A stretch of 64,000 nucleotides of DNA from Megaera polyxenophila (GTDB lineage Bacteria; Pseudomonadota; Alphaproteobacteria; Rickettsiales; Rickettsiaceae). The translations under genes and the position numbers were made by a program. The notes below the pieces were generated by a model. The model saw only the letters and a list, made by a program, of their open reading frames with translations, did not search any database and had not been told where the DNA came from. Positions within the stretch are counted from its first letter, which is position 1; the number at the start of each line of letters is the position of its first letter. The stretch lies in contig NZ_CP104166.1 of assembly GCF_029982035.1 (NCBI RefSeq), positions 1,663,494-1,727,493 of the forward strand. The letters run 5' to 3'. Positions 8,097 to 16,693 of this stretch are shown in pieces.

Positions 8097-9597
8097 GTTT
8101 CAAGCTAACTCCATTTTCTTTTTTCAAGTTGTCAATGGCTTCACTTATTATCTTATCAATAATAGCCTCTTTTGGCTCTTTAACGGGGTTATCTCTACCA
8201 AGAACCGTTTTATCAAATTGTACCGGGTTTTCCTTCCTCATTTGAGCTAGATCCTTATCTGATAATTTATTTACATCATACCTTACGGACTTAGCCTTTT
8301 CTACTTCTAATTCTGTTAGTTTCTCTGCTAGTTGAGAATCTTTTAAGGCATGAGCAGATAAATTTGTTTCTATCTTATCAATTTGCATTTTATCGGATCT
8401 ATCTAAGTGTGCGTCTGAGAGGTTATTTGCTATTTTATCTAAATTTCCCTCTCTTATATATATACCCCCCAGTACACTTGCAGTAACCATACTTTTGGCT
8501 ACTACTTCTTTCTGAATTTGTCCAGAGATGATCTCGGAATACTGTTTTAGATATTCAGGATCAAGCTCTGCTAAAGCAGGAGATAATTTATTGACTAACC
8601 TTTGAGCTTGATTTTCGCTTATGATATAACCATTCTCTTTTTCTAGATCTTTTATAGCTCCTAGAACAATGAACCTCGGAGATTTTGATAATTCAGCTGC
8701 AAAATTTTCTGCTAACCCCTTAACGGCATCACTGTTAACATCACGAGGATTTAATGATTCAATTTTTCTTTTTGTAAATTCCTCTAATTCCTTTTTAGTA
8801 GTAGGGTCAATTGAATACCCTTGGGACTTTAAATTGTTTTCTACGGCTTGGATTAAAAACTTTTGTGCATTCTTCTCTAATATTATATTTGGCTCTGCAG
8901 ATAACATTTTGTCTTTATGGCTACTAAAAATCTTGTTGAATTCTGCTAATGTTTCCTGCGCTGCTTCTTTAATCTGTTCTTTTTCTAGTTCTGGCAATGC
9001 TTGTCCCTGTTTTTTTATAGTTCCTTTAATAGCATACTCTTCTAAGACTGCAATTCTTTCTGGAGTTAAGTCAGGATTCCTCCTTATTATTTTAGCGTAT
9101 TCTTCTTGAACTTTTTGCCCATATTCAGCAGAAGGAATATTTTTATTTGCTACTGTAAGCAGTGCTTCTTTTGCTGCAGCAAAAGCCATTTCTCTTTCTT
9201 CATCAGTAAATGGCCTGCTTAATGTTATTTCATCATAAGGCCCTCCCTTAGAAACCGGCAGAGCATAACCCTTCAGCGCGGCTTCAGTTTTTGCCGCACT
9301 TAACCTTCCTTTTCCCGCATCAATAGAATTGCCTATAAAGGTTCTGTGGGTCTCTTCTGCTGCATGGATTTTATTTACCAAGGTTTGAATTTCTTCTGGA
9401 GGTGCAAAAGACATTAGTGCGCGTGCTCCTAAACCTTCAATGGTACTCATAGATGAGTTGTATCTTCCTGCAATCATTTCGTAGCTAGTAAGAGACGCTT
9501 CTCCTATAACTTGTGCTTTAGTGGTATTAGTTACAACGCAATTTTTTATATCTCCAACAAGGCCTTTTGCTAGTGGTGATAGCTGTGTTTTACTCAT
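8097..9597 (-). pseudogene. Large repeat-containing hypothetical protein, N-terminal 500 residues, cut by IS3
   Basis: Begins MSKTQLSPLAKGLVGDIKNC. It is largely helical and charged, with no signal peptide or membrane segment. Residues 315-472 form a repeat unit (DLEKENG... SPALAELDPEYLK... KLTELEVEKAKSVRYDV... AQMRKENPVQFDKTVLG). A second copy begins at about residue 487 (AIDNLKKENGVSLK) and continues beyond the IS3 at 6247-6827. The last 14 or so residues before the stop at 8047 are read from IS3 sequence. Intact length would be 693 aa. Family not recognised; size and style resemble the neighbouring zincin-like gene. Confidence 0.75.
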
Positions 9598-9877
9598 GTT
9601 TTTTACCTATTTTATTATTTTGTTAGTATAATAAATCAAAGAACCGAGATTTTTTATGAAATCCTAGATGCTTCGCTCTCCTCTATTTTTAGTAAAGCAT
9701 TGTACAAATTTTTAATCAATTTATAATTGGTTTTCTTCATACTTAATAAAAATTCAGTTGTTGTAAAAATCCATTAGGTAATGGTAATAAACCTTTCAAT
9801 AAACGTATTATCAGCTTTGGAAAACTATAAAGAAGAGAGGGATCAAAATTTCTTGCTATTTGGGGTAATTTAATATA
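9598..9877. other. Intergenic region with a trace of an old IS3-type transposase
   Basis: AT-rich. On the minus strand near 9790-9830 the bases can be read as NTFIERFITIT, resembling the DNVFIERFW motif of IS3 transposases but with stops around it. This is a very decayed remnant at best. Nothing else recognised. Confidence 0.25.
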
Positions 9878-9930
9878 TTAACCCACCAATTAAATACCCG
9901 ACTTAGGCGGCATATTTTACTTCTTTTAAG
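9878..9930 (-). mobile_element. IS630 terminal fragment
   Basis: Matches the transposase-downstream terminus of the IS630 element at 10410-11538: the TTAACCCACCAATTAAATAC end followed by codons of KEVKYAA. It ends abruptly at the IS3 fragment. This suggests an IS3 copy inserted in, or recombined into, an older IS630. Confidence 0.7.
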
Positions 9931-10409
9931 GTGGCCCAATTTGTCTAGACTAAAAATCAGAAATTATGAGATATAATTTGCGTTATAATATTAGCCAATA
10001 ATTTTTGTTAAATACACCTGTTCTGGAGTTAAATATTCCAAGGATTGGTGCATCCTTTTACTATTATAAAAAGTTATGTAATCTGTTATAGCATTTTTTA
10101 CCTCCTTGACAGTATTTAAAATTATCAAATATATTTTTTCTTGTTTTAATGAACGCCAAAATCTTTCAATAAATACATTATCTAAAGCCCTACCTTTACC
10201 GTCCATGCTAATCTTGATTTCACGTTTAACAAGTTCGTAGATGAAATTTTTTGACGTAAATTGAGAACCTTGATCGGTATTAAAAACCTCAGGTTGACCG
10301 TGCTTTTCTAGGGCTTCTTCTAGTGCGTCGATGCAAAAATCACTTTCTAAGCTAATAGAAACCTTCCAGCTCAGAATATAACGGCTAAACCAATCAATAA
10401 TGGCTACTA
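9931..10409 (-). mobile_element. Truncated IS3 copy, cut by IS630
   Basis: The 3' end of the same IS3 as at 6832-8096 (right terminus TGGCCCAATTTGTCTAGAC), in reverse orientation. It is interrupted by IS630 at a TA dinucleotide (10408-10409), so only the orfB C-terminal half and the right end remain. Confidence 0.85.
9991..10407 (-). pseudogene. IS3 transposase OrfB fragment
   Basis: Identical to the C-terminal part of the OrfB at 7190-8032 from VAIIDWFSRYILSWKV onward. It keeps the second Asp and the Glu of the DDE triad but lacks the first Asp. Residues encoded upstream in the open frame come from the IS630 end and are not transposase. Confidence 0.9.
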
Positions 10410-11538
10410 TTAACCCACCAATTAAATACCCGACATAACTATTGCCAAGAAGGAAGGAATTTGTATAATGCAATAATGTCAAAAAGTGAAGATTTTAGGA
10501 AATTATCAATAAGCGCACAAGCGTCGATGAGAAAGATTGCTCTAAAACTAGTAAAAAGAGGAGAGAGTCAATCGTCGGTAGGTGAATTAATAGGAGTGAG
10601 TCGCCAGACAGTAAATGAATGGGTAAGGAGGGAAAAGAGAGGCGACAAGTACGCAATTAGTGGGAAGTTAAGAGGTAGAAAGATAGGAGAGAAAAGGCTT
10701 ATAACCGAAGATCAAAGTAAAATAATACAAGGGTACGTAAATATCTCTAGACCAGAAGATCACAATATCAAATCAGCATTATGGTCAAGAAAATCAGTTA
10801 ATGCACTCATCAAAAAACATTGTGGATTTTTTCTTCCCCTAAGTACAATAGGCGAATATTTAAGAAGATGGGGGTATACTGCACAAAAGCCAAAGAAGTT
10901 AGCATATGAGCAGCAACCCAAAAGGGTTCAATTTTGGTTAGATGAAGAATATCCGTCAATAGCCAAGCAAGCAGAATATGAAAAGGCAGAAATACATTGG
11001 TGCGACGAAGTAGGGATAAAACAAGAGTGTCAGGTATTACAAAGCTATTCTTTAAAAGGAAAAACCCCTGTTGTGATTCATAAATCGAAGAGATTTAGTA
11101 TAAACATGATATCCACTGTTACAAATAACGGTAAGCTAAGGTTTATGCTGTACGAAGAGACACTAAAAACAAATGTATTTATAGAATTTTTACGGAGGTT
11201 GGTAAAATACTCCAAGAAAAAAATCTTCTTAATCCTAGATAATCTCAAGGTTCATCATAGCAAAAAAGTACAAATATGGACTCGGAAACATAAAAAGAAA
11301 ATTTCTTTATTTTTTCTGCCTCCGTATACTCCGCAACATAATCCGGATGAATATTTAAACAACGATTTAAAAAGAAATGTAAATAGGAAACATATACCTC
11401 TTACAAAATCTGAACTCCAAGGGAATTTAAAATCTTACCTAAGGACTCTGCAAAATAACCCAGAACATATCAAAAGATTATTTCAGGCGAAAGAAGTAAA
11501 ATATGCCGCCTAAGTCGGGTATTTAGTTGGTGGGTTAA
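10410..11538 (+). mobile_element. IS630-family element, 1,129 bp, apparently complete
   Basis: Ends are TTAACCCACCAATTAAATAC and the near-perfect complement (...GTATTTAGTTGGTGGGTTAA). TA dinucleotides on both sides (10408-10409, 11539-11540) match the TA target duplication of IS630/Tc1-mariner elements. It has an intact transposase. It is inserted in a truncated IS3. A decayed copy of the same length is at 48005-49133. Confidence 0.9.
10476..11513 (+). CDS. IS630-family transposase
   Basis: About 345 residues. The N-terminal HTH (GESQSSVGELIGVSRQTVNEWVRR) and winged-helix region precede a DDE core: IHWCDEVGIKQE (Asp1), IFLILDNLKVHHS (Asp2) and PQHNPDEYLNNDLK (third acidic residue). The ATG at 10476 (MSKSEDFRKL) is preferred. 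The upstream ATG at 10461 adds MYNAI and is also possible. It is the only full-length IS630 transposase in the window. Confidence 0.9.
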   Translation: MSKSEDFRKLSISAQASMRKIALKLVKRGESQSSVGELIGVSRQTVNEWVRREKRGDKYAISGKLRGRKIGEKRLITEDQSKIIQGYVNISRPEDHNIKSALWSRKSVNALIKKHCGFFLPLSTIGEYLRRWGYTAQKPKKLAYEQQPKRVQFWLDEEYPSIAKQAEYEKAEIHWCDEVGIKQECQVLQSYSLKGKTPVVIHKSKRFSINMISTVTNNGKLRFMLYEETLKTNVFIEFLRRLVKYSKKKIFLILDNLKVHHSKKVQIWTRKHKKKISLFFLPPYTPQHNPDEYLNNDLKRNVNRKHIPLTKSELQGNLKSYLRTLQNNPEHIKRLFQAKEVKYAA

Positions 11539-11839
11539 TATCTGTTCATGTCGTCACTATTACCCCGCTTCTTGTAAGGCTTTTCTGTTCTGATACTTTC
11601 ATTAAGAGTAATGGTTATTTTATAAACATTTCCTAATTAAAACAGCTATTTGTTCTACTTTTCAACTGTTTATTAAATAATTGTTGAGATTACCTGTTAT
11701 TTTAATTTGTATTGTTTAATACAGGTGATAATTTCTTTTTTGTTTATGGATTTTAAGCCCTTAATTAGTGATTATGGCATATAGTATTTTGGGTACGGTT
11801 AGCGACAATTGTATACTTTCTTACAATATATTTCTGTGG
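11539..11839. other. Intergenic region, nothing recognised
   Basis: About 300 bp of AT-rich sequence between IS630 and the minus-strand hypothetical gene. No convincing coding frame, RNA or repeat seen. Probably old decayed sequence. Confidence 0.4.
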
Positions 11840-12190
11840 TCAATAATAGGGATCTCTTAACTCCTTTAATGTCCTTGCCTCTTTCTTTCTAGCCAGTTTT
11901 TCTTGAAAACTCTCTACAGGATCTTCCATTTCTCGAAAGACAGAATTATCAACCGATACCTTTCGTGGTTTCTTGTTTTCTATACTGTTTTTATCTAATG
12001 GTCTTTGTCCCTTTTTGTTTATACCAGAAAGTTTATAATGCTTTATATAATTATTTAAAACATACTCAGATACTTTCAATTCTTGGTACACTTCTCTTTT
12101 AATTTTTCTGCTATTTAAAAGCTTCTGTATTTCACTGGGTTTATAGTTTTGCTTAAGGTATTCAAGATTACGTAAGATTGTTCTATTCAT
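11840..12190 (-). CDS. Hypothetical protein with possible helix-turn-helix
   Basis: 116 residues, basic and hydrophilic. The first half (YLKQNYKPSEIQKLLNSRKI, then VYQELKVSEYVLNNYIKHYK) looks like two helical segments of the kind used in DNA-binding helix-turn-helix proteins. The second half is charged and probably disordered (ESFQEKLARKKEARTLKELR). No family name can be given. It is followed upstream by small ORFs related to Rpn nuclease tails, an area of gene remnants, so it may itself be a remnant. Confidence 0.45.
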   Translation of the reverse strand: MNRTILRNLEYLKQNYKPSEIQKLLNSRKIKREVYQELKVSEYVLNNYIKHYKLSGINKKGQRPLDKNSIENKKPRKVSVDNSVFREMEDPVESFQEKLARKKEARTLKELRDPYY

Positions 12191-12195
12191 ATCTT

Positions 12196-12342
12196 TTAAG
12201 CCTTACTTTTTAGCTTTGCTATTTCCTCTAAACTAAGTCCTGTTACGGAAGAAATTAACTTATCGCCCAGCTGTTGTTTTAACATGTTAAGAGCTGTTTT
12301 TTCCAAAATAAAATCTGTATTTGTTTTAATATTATTACTCAT
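12196..12342 (-). CDS. Small ORF, 48 aa, resembling an Rpn-nuclease tail
   Basis: Begins MSNNIKTNTDFILEKTALNM and ends GLSLEEIAKLKSKA. The last segment matches the 'GLS.EEI.KLK' tail typical of Rpn-type PD-(D/E)XK proteins, as also seen at 12345 and 16500. It starts 2 bp after the stop of the 12345-12608 ORF, so the two may be translated together. Gene or remnant cannot be decided. Confidence 0.35.
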   Translation of the reverse strand: MSNNIKTNTDFILEKTALNMLKQQLGDKLISSVTGLSLEEIAKLKSKA

Positions 12343-12344
12343 GA

Positions 12345-12608
12345 TCATTTTAACTTTTCTATTCCTTCAACAGTTAAACCTGTTGTAATTTTAGATATTT
12401 TTTCAATGGCATATCCGTCTAGTAGCATAGCTTTGGCGATTTCTATGGCTTTTTTGTTTTCTTCTTTCTCAATACCCTGTAAGATACCCTTGTTAAACCC
12501 TTCTTCGATATATGAATCTGCAATGGTTCTCATGATATTACTTGCCTCTTCCTTTGGTAAATTATCTATAATCAGCTGTTCCAGTAGCTGCTTTTTTAAA
12601 ATCCACAT
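12345..12608 (-). pseudogene. Rpn-family nuclease, C-terminal remnant
   Basis: 87 codons with the regular tail of Rpn (recombination-promoting nuclease, PD-(D/E)XK) proteins: EEGFNKGILQGIEKEENKKAIEIAK followed by AMLLDGYAIEKISKITTGL. The catalytic N-terminal domain is missing. Just upstream another frame reads LTKQELMILNKAVVSLIK and then FKKAAT, suggesting a frameshift near 12605. Rpn genes are numerous and often broken in Rickettsiales; see 15635-16514. Confidence 0.55.
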
Positions 12609-12710
12609 TTTGATGACTTTTGATCAAGGAAACTACAGCTTTATTTAAAATCATCAATTCTTGTTTAGTTAATGTTATCCATAAGAGCTTAAATACTTAA
12701 TCTTCCACTA

Positions 12711-12914
12711 CTATAGTAACTTAATATTAGTAGCCGATAACTTGCCTTTTTGTGTTACAGTCTCAAAACTGAGTTTCTGTCCTGAGTCAATATTCTTGAT
12801 ACCAGCTTGTTCTAAAGCTGAGATATGGAGGAATATGCCTCTTGATCTGTCGCTAGGTTCTATAAAACCATACCCTTTAGTAAAATTGAACCATTTGAGA
12901 GTACCGATTTGCAT
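12711..12914 (-). CDS. Cold-shock domain protein
   Basis: 67-residue CspA-type single OB-fold that binds RNA or single-stranded DNA as a chaperone. Both RNP motifs are present: RNP1 as KGYGFIEP (residues 13-20) and RNP2 as GIFLHISAL (26-34), after the standard LKWFN start. The C-terminus KGKLSATNIKLL fits the family. Complete and of normal length. It is the only clearly intact gene among the remnants at 11.8-13 kb. Confidence 0.85.
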   Translation of the reverse strand: MQIGTLKWFNFTKGYGFIEPSDRSRGIFLHISALEQAGIKNIDSGQKLSFETVTQKGKLSATNIKLL

Positions 12915-12928
12915 AATAGTATAACTTA

Positions 12929-13021
12929 TTAAATCTTACTTATATCAATATCCTTTTCAGCTTCTCTTTTTGTGCATCCCTGTTGATTTGCGATATGGTC
13001 TATAAATTCTGCTTTGTTCAT
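12929..13021 (-). pseudogene. HU-like DNA-binding protein, N-terminal remnant
   Basis: 30 codons starting MNKAEFIDHIANQQGCTKREAE, the typical first helix-turn-helix of HU/IHF proteins. It stops after KDIDISKI, where a full HU would continue for another 60 residues or so with the DNA-binding arm. The arm is absent. It ends just 15 bp before the cold-shock gene starts, on the same strand. Confidence 0.5.
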
Positions 13022-13072
13022 AATAAGTCTTTAATTAATTAATTTAAATTTTTAAGTTTATCTATAAAATTT

Positions 13073-13600
13073 TTAAAAAGATGTTTTTAAAAAATCTAAT
13101 TCTTCTTGTGTGGAAAAACGACCTAAAATAGGATTACGATGTGGATATCTTCCAAATTTATCAATGATTACTTTATGCTTTAATTCATATTTAAGGTGTT
13201 GCTCTAAACCAACTTGATTGTATAACTCTAAGGCATTTTTATGAATTATTTGTGATTCACTATGCATAAACGGTAAATAACAAAAAGCTTTCATATTTGG
13301 AATTAATTGTTTGTCTTGTTGTTTTTCTATCATATTTTGGGCTAATACCAAAGCCATACCATCATTATCAAATGATTTTGCGTGACCTCTATGTATGTTT
13401 CTGGAAAATTGATCTAAAATTATAATTTCTGCTAAACCCCCTTGGGGAGAAAATCTCCAGTCATATAATTCTCCTTGTACAGCTTGCTTATGTAAGCTAC
13501 CAAAACGCTCAATAATAATTTGATCAATATGAATACTATCAATAAACCAATCGCTTGGCGTTAATTCATTAAACCAAAAATGTATAACTTCATTGTACAA
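13073..13600 (-). CDS. DUF924 family protein
   Basis: 175-residue protein of the DUF924 (TPR-like helical) family. Typical motifs are visible: VIHFWFNELTPSDWF at the start, GGLAEIIILDQFSRNIHRG (matching the family's 'LaliLLLDQfpRniyRgt'), AFCYLPFMHSESQ and FGRYPHRNPILGR. Full length for the family and apparently intact. Biochemical role unknown. It sits 38 bp downstream of the flavodoxin-like gene and may be cotranscribed with it. Confidence 0.85.
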   Translation of the reverse strand: MYNEVIHFWFNELTPSDWFIDSIHIDQIIIERFGSLHKQAVQGELYDWRFSPQGGLAEIIILDQFSRNIHRGHAKSFDNDGMALVLAQNMIEKQQDKQLIPNMKAFCYLPFMHSESQIIHKNALELYNQVGLEQHLKYELKHKVIIDKFGRYPHRNPILGRFSTQEELDFLKTSF

Positions 13601-13638
13601 TTTTAACTTTTATCTTTTTAATTATTAAATTCATTAAA

Positions 13639-14256
13639 TCACTTAACCAATTTTTCTGTGATTTCTGCAATATGTCTCCCATAAAGCTCTGCGGTTTTAA
13701 TATCTCCCGAAGCTGTTGTTGTTTCTGGGGCTCCTTGATTTGATTGTGCCATAACACCAAGATAGCTACCTAAACGATTAATATTTTCAGGAGCATATGG
13801 TGATTCCGGTAATATACCTGGACTAACCCAAATCATTCCATGTTGACCAGCTAAAACTACCAATTCCAGTATTGATGATAGTTTGTCACCGCTTAAGCCT
13901 CCACTATTAGTAAAACCTCCAGCAACCTTATTTTTCCATTTTTGTTCAAAAAATATTTTTGAAGTTGTATCAATAAACATTTTAAATGGTCCTGATAGAG
14001 AACCCATATAAGTTGGAGCCCCAAAAATAATAGCATCAGATTTTTCAAGAATATGCCAAGCTTCTTCTGGTATCTTACCCTCAGGGTTAACTTTAATTAA
14101 CTTTGATTCAGTTCCTTTTATCTCAAGCGTACCTTTGTAAACAGCTTTAGCAATTACTTCGGTATGACCATAACCGCTATGATATACAACCGCAATCCTA
14201 GCAGCCAAAGCTGATGAAGAGATTGTACAAAATAAAATAAATATAAACGTTTTCAT
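13639..14256 (-). CDS. Flavodoxin/WrbA-like protein with N-terminal signal peptide
   Basis: 205 residues. Residues 1-18 (MKTFIFILFCTISSSALA) form a textbook signal peptide with an ALA-type cleavage site. The flavodoxin fold starts at once: IAVVYHSGYGHTEVIAKAV is the FMN phosphate loop. FGAPTYMGSLSGPFKMFID and GGFTNSGGLSGDK are the other FMN-contact segments of the WrbA/NAD(P)H:quinone-oxidoreductase group. Members of this family are normally cytosolic, so export to the periplasm would be unusual. An alternative start inside the signal region is possible but no better start codon is seen. Confidence 0.8.
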   Translation of the reverse strand: MKTFIFILFCTISSSALAARIAVVYHSGYGHTEVIAKAVYKGTLEIKGTESKLIKVNPEGKIPEEAWHILEKSDAIIFGAPTYMGSLSGPFKMFIDTTSKIFFEQKWKNKVAGGFTNSGGLSGDKLSSILELVVLAGQHGMIWVSPGILPESPYAPENINRLGSYLGVMAQSNQGAPETTTASGDIKTAELYGRHIAEITEKLVK

Positions 14257-14411
14257 AAGAGTAGCCCCAAGTTATTGTTTTTATTTGTTAAAATTATAAT
14301 AGTTAGAATTTTAATCAGTATCTTTCATTACTTTCACTTATGTACACTCCTTATAGAGTGGATTATTACTGTTTTGCACTACCTTATCCTGAGCATCTGT
14401 ATCAACTAGCT

Positions 14412-14534
14412 TTATTTGCCGTTTGTATTCTGCTCAAGCCATTTTCCTAATTTATCCAATGATACGTGCATATCGGTAGAATACAACCAGTTTAAAATAA
14501 TGTTTTTAGGTAATGTCGAACTTTCCTTGTTCAT
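14412..14534 (-). CDS. Small hypothetical ORF, 40 aa
   Basis: Minus-strand ORF beginning MNKESSTLPKNIILNWLYST and ending WLEQNTNGK. Preceded by an A-rich stretch but without a clear ribosome-binding site. No family recognised; it may be a remnant. Confidence 0.25.
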   Translation of the reverse strand: MNKESSTLPKNIILNWLYSTDMHVSLDKLGKWLEQNTNGK

Positions 14535-14630
14535 ACTTATAGATTTTAATTATTTTACGGTAGATTTATTATTAAATCTAATCTTTAAGATTAGATAGTA
14601 AGTCTTGTTATTAATAAAGATTTTTTATTA

Positions 14631-14936
14631 TCATTTCCATAAATATTTCATTATCAGAATAGCAATAGATAAAACAAGAGTGATTATTTCTGCAATGATT
14701 AATGGAATTGAATTAATCATGATGCCGTAAATTAACCATAGCACCACTCCAAGGGTATAAATTAAATACATAGTAGCAGATATAGCCTTTGCTGAGCGTT
14801 CTTTCCATAATTTTACTATTTGAGGAATAAGCGATACAGTGCCGCAAAATGCAGCAGCATAGCCTATTAATTCGGCAACGCATAGTTCATTTGTCCAAGC
14901 CCACTCCATTATTGGGTTATACAATTTTTTCTCCAT
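14631..14936 (-). CDS. SemiSWEET-type sugar transporter
   Basis: 101 residues with three predicted membrane helices: about 23-40 (GYAAAFCGTVSLIPQ), 51-72 (AISATMYLIYTLGVVLWLIYG) and 75-98. This is one triple-helix bundle, as in bacterial SemiSWEETs, which work as dimers to let sugars cross the inner membrane. The PQ motif (SLIPQIVKLWKERSAKAIS) is conserved. The first 20 residues are a hydrophilic extension; an internal ATG (MEWAWTNEL) is an alternative start. Confidence 0.85.
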   Translation of the reverse strand: MEKKLYNPIMEWAWTNELCVAELIGYAAAFCGTVSLIPQIVKLWKERSAKAISATMYLIYTLGVVLWLIYGIMINSIPLIIAEIITLVLSIAILIMKYLWK

Positions 14937-15190
14937 ATTTAATTTATTGGAATGTTCACAAATATTTTGACAGTTAATACAGACAATATTTTCTGCTTAG
15001 TCTGATTTTTGTTATTTTGCCGAGTCAATATAGTATAGTTTTAACTGATTTTTACAAGCAATAAATTTGTATCCTCCTCTTTTACTATCAAAAGCACCAC
15101 ACACGCAGATAAGAGTAATAACACCAAATATGTTATTTTGTTGGTAAAGATGATAGTATCGTTTCAGCTCTTTAAATTTAAGTAAAATCA

Positions 15191-15510
15191 TCAATCATGT
15201 AATCTGTTGCCATAATCAGATTTAATCATTACTTCTTCTGATCCCAAAGAAATGAAGCAGTATAATAAAGAGATAGCAAAATCCAGTGCAGCAGAGCGAA
15301 GAAAGAAATTAATCAGACTAGCAATAACCAGACCTATCAATCCCATATAAGCAAATGAGGCCAAACTGCTTAAATCCTTTCTGGTAGTATGACCGTATAT
15401 GCGCTCATTGTGCCAAAAGTAGAGGCGGTAATAAAAAATGTTTTAGCTATACTTGCCATTTCTAGCTACTTGGATTGGTGCCGGTGTATTTTCGATGAAT
15501 ATAATTGAAA
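15191..15510 (-). pseudogene. Bax inhibitor-1 (BI-1/YccA) family remnant
   Basis: Three reading pieces on the minus strand match a BI-1 membrane protein: RKYTGTNPSS near 15500, IAKTFFITASTFGTMSAYT (from 15459), and after a frameshift GHTTRKDLSSLASFAYMGL, then IASLINFFLRSAALDFAISL, ending at 15191. This is the central to C-terminal half of the family; the N-terminal half and the final helices are gone. BI-1 proteins are six- to seven-helix membrane proteins linked to calcium leak. Clearly non-functional here. Confidence 0.7.
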
Positions 15511-15634
15511 GCTATTATAATAAACCAACGTTTATTAAGACACTAAAATATTGCTTATGATTTGTAGCTGTAGAGATTTTATGCTATAATAGACTTCAGT
15601 AATTCATAATTAACAATATACCGAATTAAAACCC

Positions 15635-16514
15635 ATGAGCGATTTAGTTTCCTTTGATTATGCCATCAAAGACAAAGGAGATTACGATATCGTAGAGGCC
15701 TTTATCTCTGCATTAATAAGTTCATGCGGTTATAAGCCTATAAAGATTAAAGCATTACTTGAATCTGCCAGTAACAAAGAATCTTAAAGAGTTAAAGTCA
15801 AGTATAGCCGATCTTGTAGTAGAAGACGATACGGGTAATAAATATATCGTAGAAATAGATCGTTCTTACACGAGCCTGTTTCTACATAAGGCTTGTTTTA
15901 ACAGTTCTAGATTAATAGTAGACTATATCTCCAGTAACGATGATTATTCTACAATTAAAAAGATAATACATATTAACCTACTGTATTTTCCGTTCGGTAA
16001 TATAAAAGCTCCTCTACATTACGGTAAAACCGTTTTCCATGAAATAGATAAATCTCATCCCCAAAACCTACATATTGCGGATCTTGGCATGAGGTTTTTT
16101 GATGCTCATAATATCTTGCCCGAATATTTTGTAATATTGGTTCCGCTATTTAATGATGTCATTAAAAATGAATTAGACGAATAGCTCTACATGATGAAAC
16201 ATTCTGAAGTAAAAGAAGATTTTAAATCTCCTTATATGAAAAAGGTAGCAGATAGATTGAACATCTTTAAAATGACTCCTTCCGAAAGAAAAGAATACAC
16301 CGCTTACCGTAATGAATCACTAAAAGAAAGAGATTATATAGTTTCAGCTGAAGAAAAAGGTATAGAAATCGGTAAAGCTGAAGGTAAAGCTGAAGAAAAA
16401 ATTGCAATGGCCGCTAAAATGCTAAGTAAAGGTAAGGATATTGAAGAAATCATGGATTTTACGGGTCTATCTAGAAAAGAAATTAAAAACTTAGAATCTA
16501 AAATTAAAGCTTAA
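15635..16514 (+). pseudogene. Rpn-family PD-(D/E)XK nuclease, frameshift and stop
   Basis: Starts MSDLVSFDYAIKDKGDYDIVEAF. A frameshift near 15775 breaks SASNKES from LKELKSSIADLVVEDDTGNK. The nuclease core is IADLVVEDDTGNKYIVEID, with catalytic D...E-x-D/K-type residues. An in-frame TAG at 16182-16184 then separates the core from the tail (MMKHSEVKEDF ... EKGIEIGKAEGKAEEK ... GLSRKEIKNLESK). Rpn proteins promote recombination and are abundant in Rickettsiales. Two lesions make a pseudogene likely. Confidence 0.8.
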
Positions 16515-16693
16515 TGATTATGAAAGATTTTCTTATTCCAAAAACCAAAATCCAAACCTATTCTTTTGCTTTTTCAATTGATACCAGTTTTGGAATGGTT
16601 TTTTTAAGAATATACTCAAAATAGAACGATATTTGATAAAAAAAGTAAGGTCTATACAACATTATACTCCTTAATATAATATGCTGAAACCCA

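Noticed and set aside
14416..14598. 60-codon plus-strand ORF
   Set aside because: Lies antisense to the more gene-like 40-residue ORF at 14412-14534 and has a random hydrophobic composition.
15012..15194. 60-codon minus-strand ORF with ICVCGAFDSKRGG
   Set aside because: No family, no clear ribosome-binding site, and it lies directly beyond the Bax-inhibitor remnant. It could be decayed sequence; not enough support.
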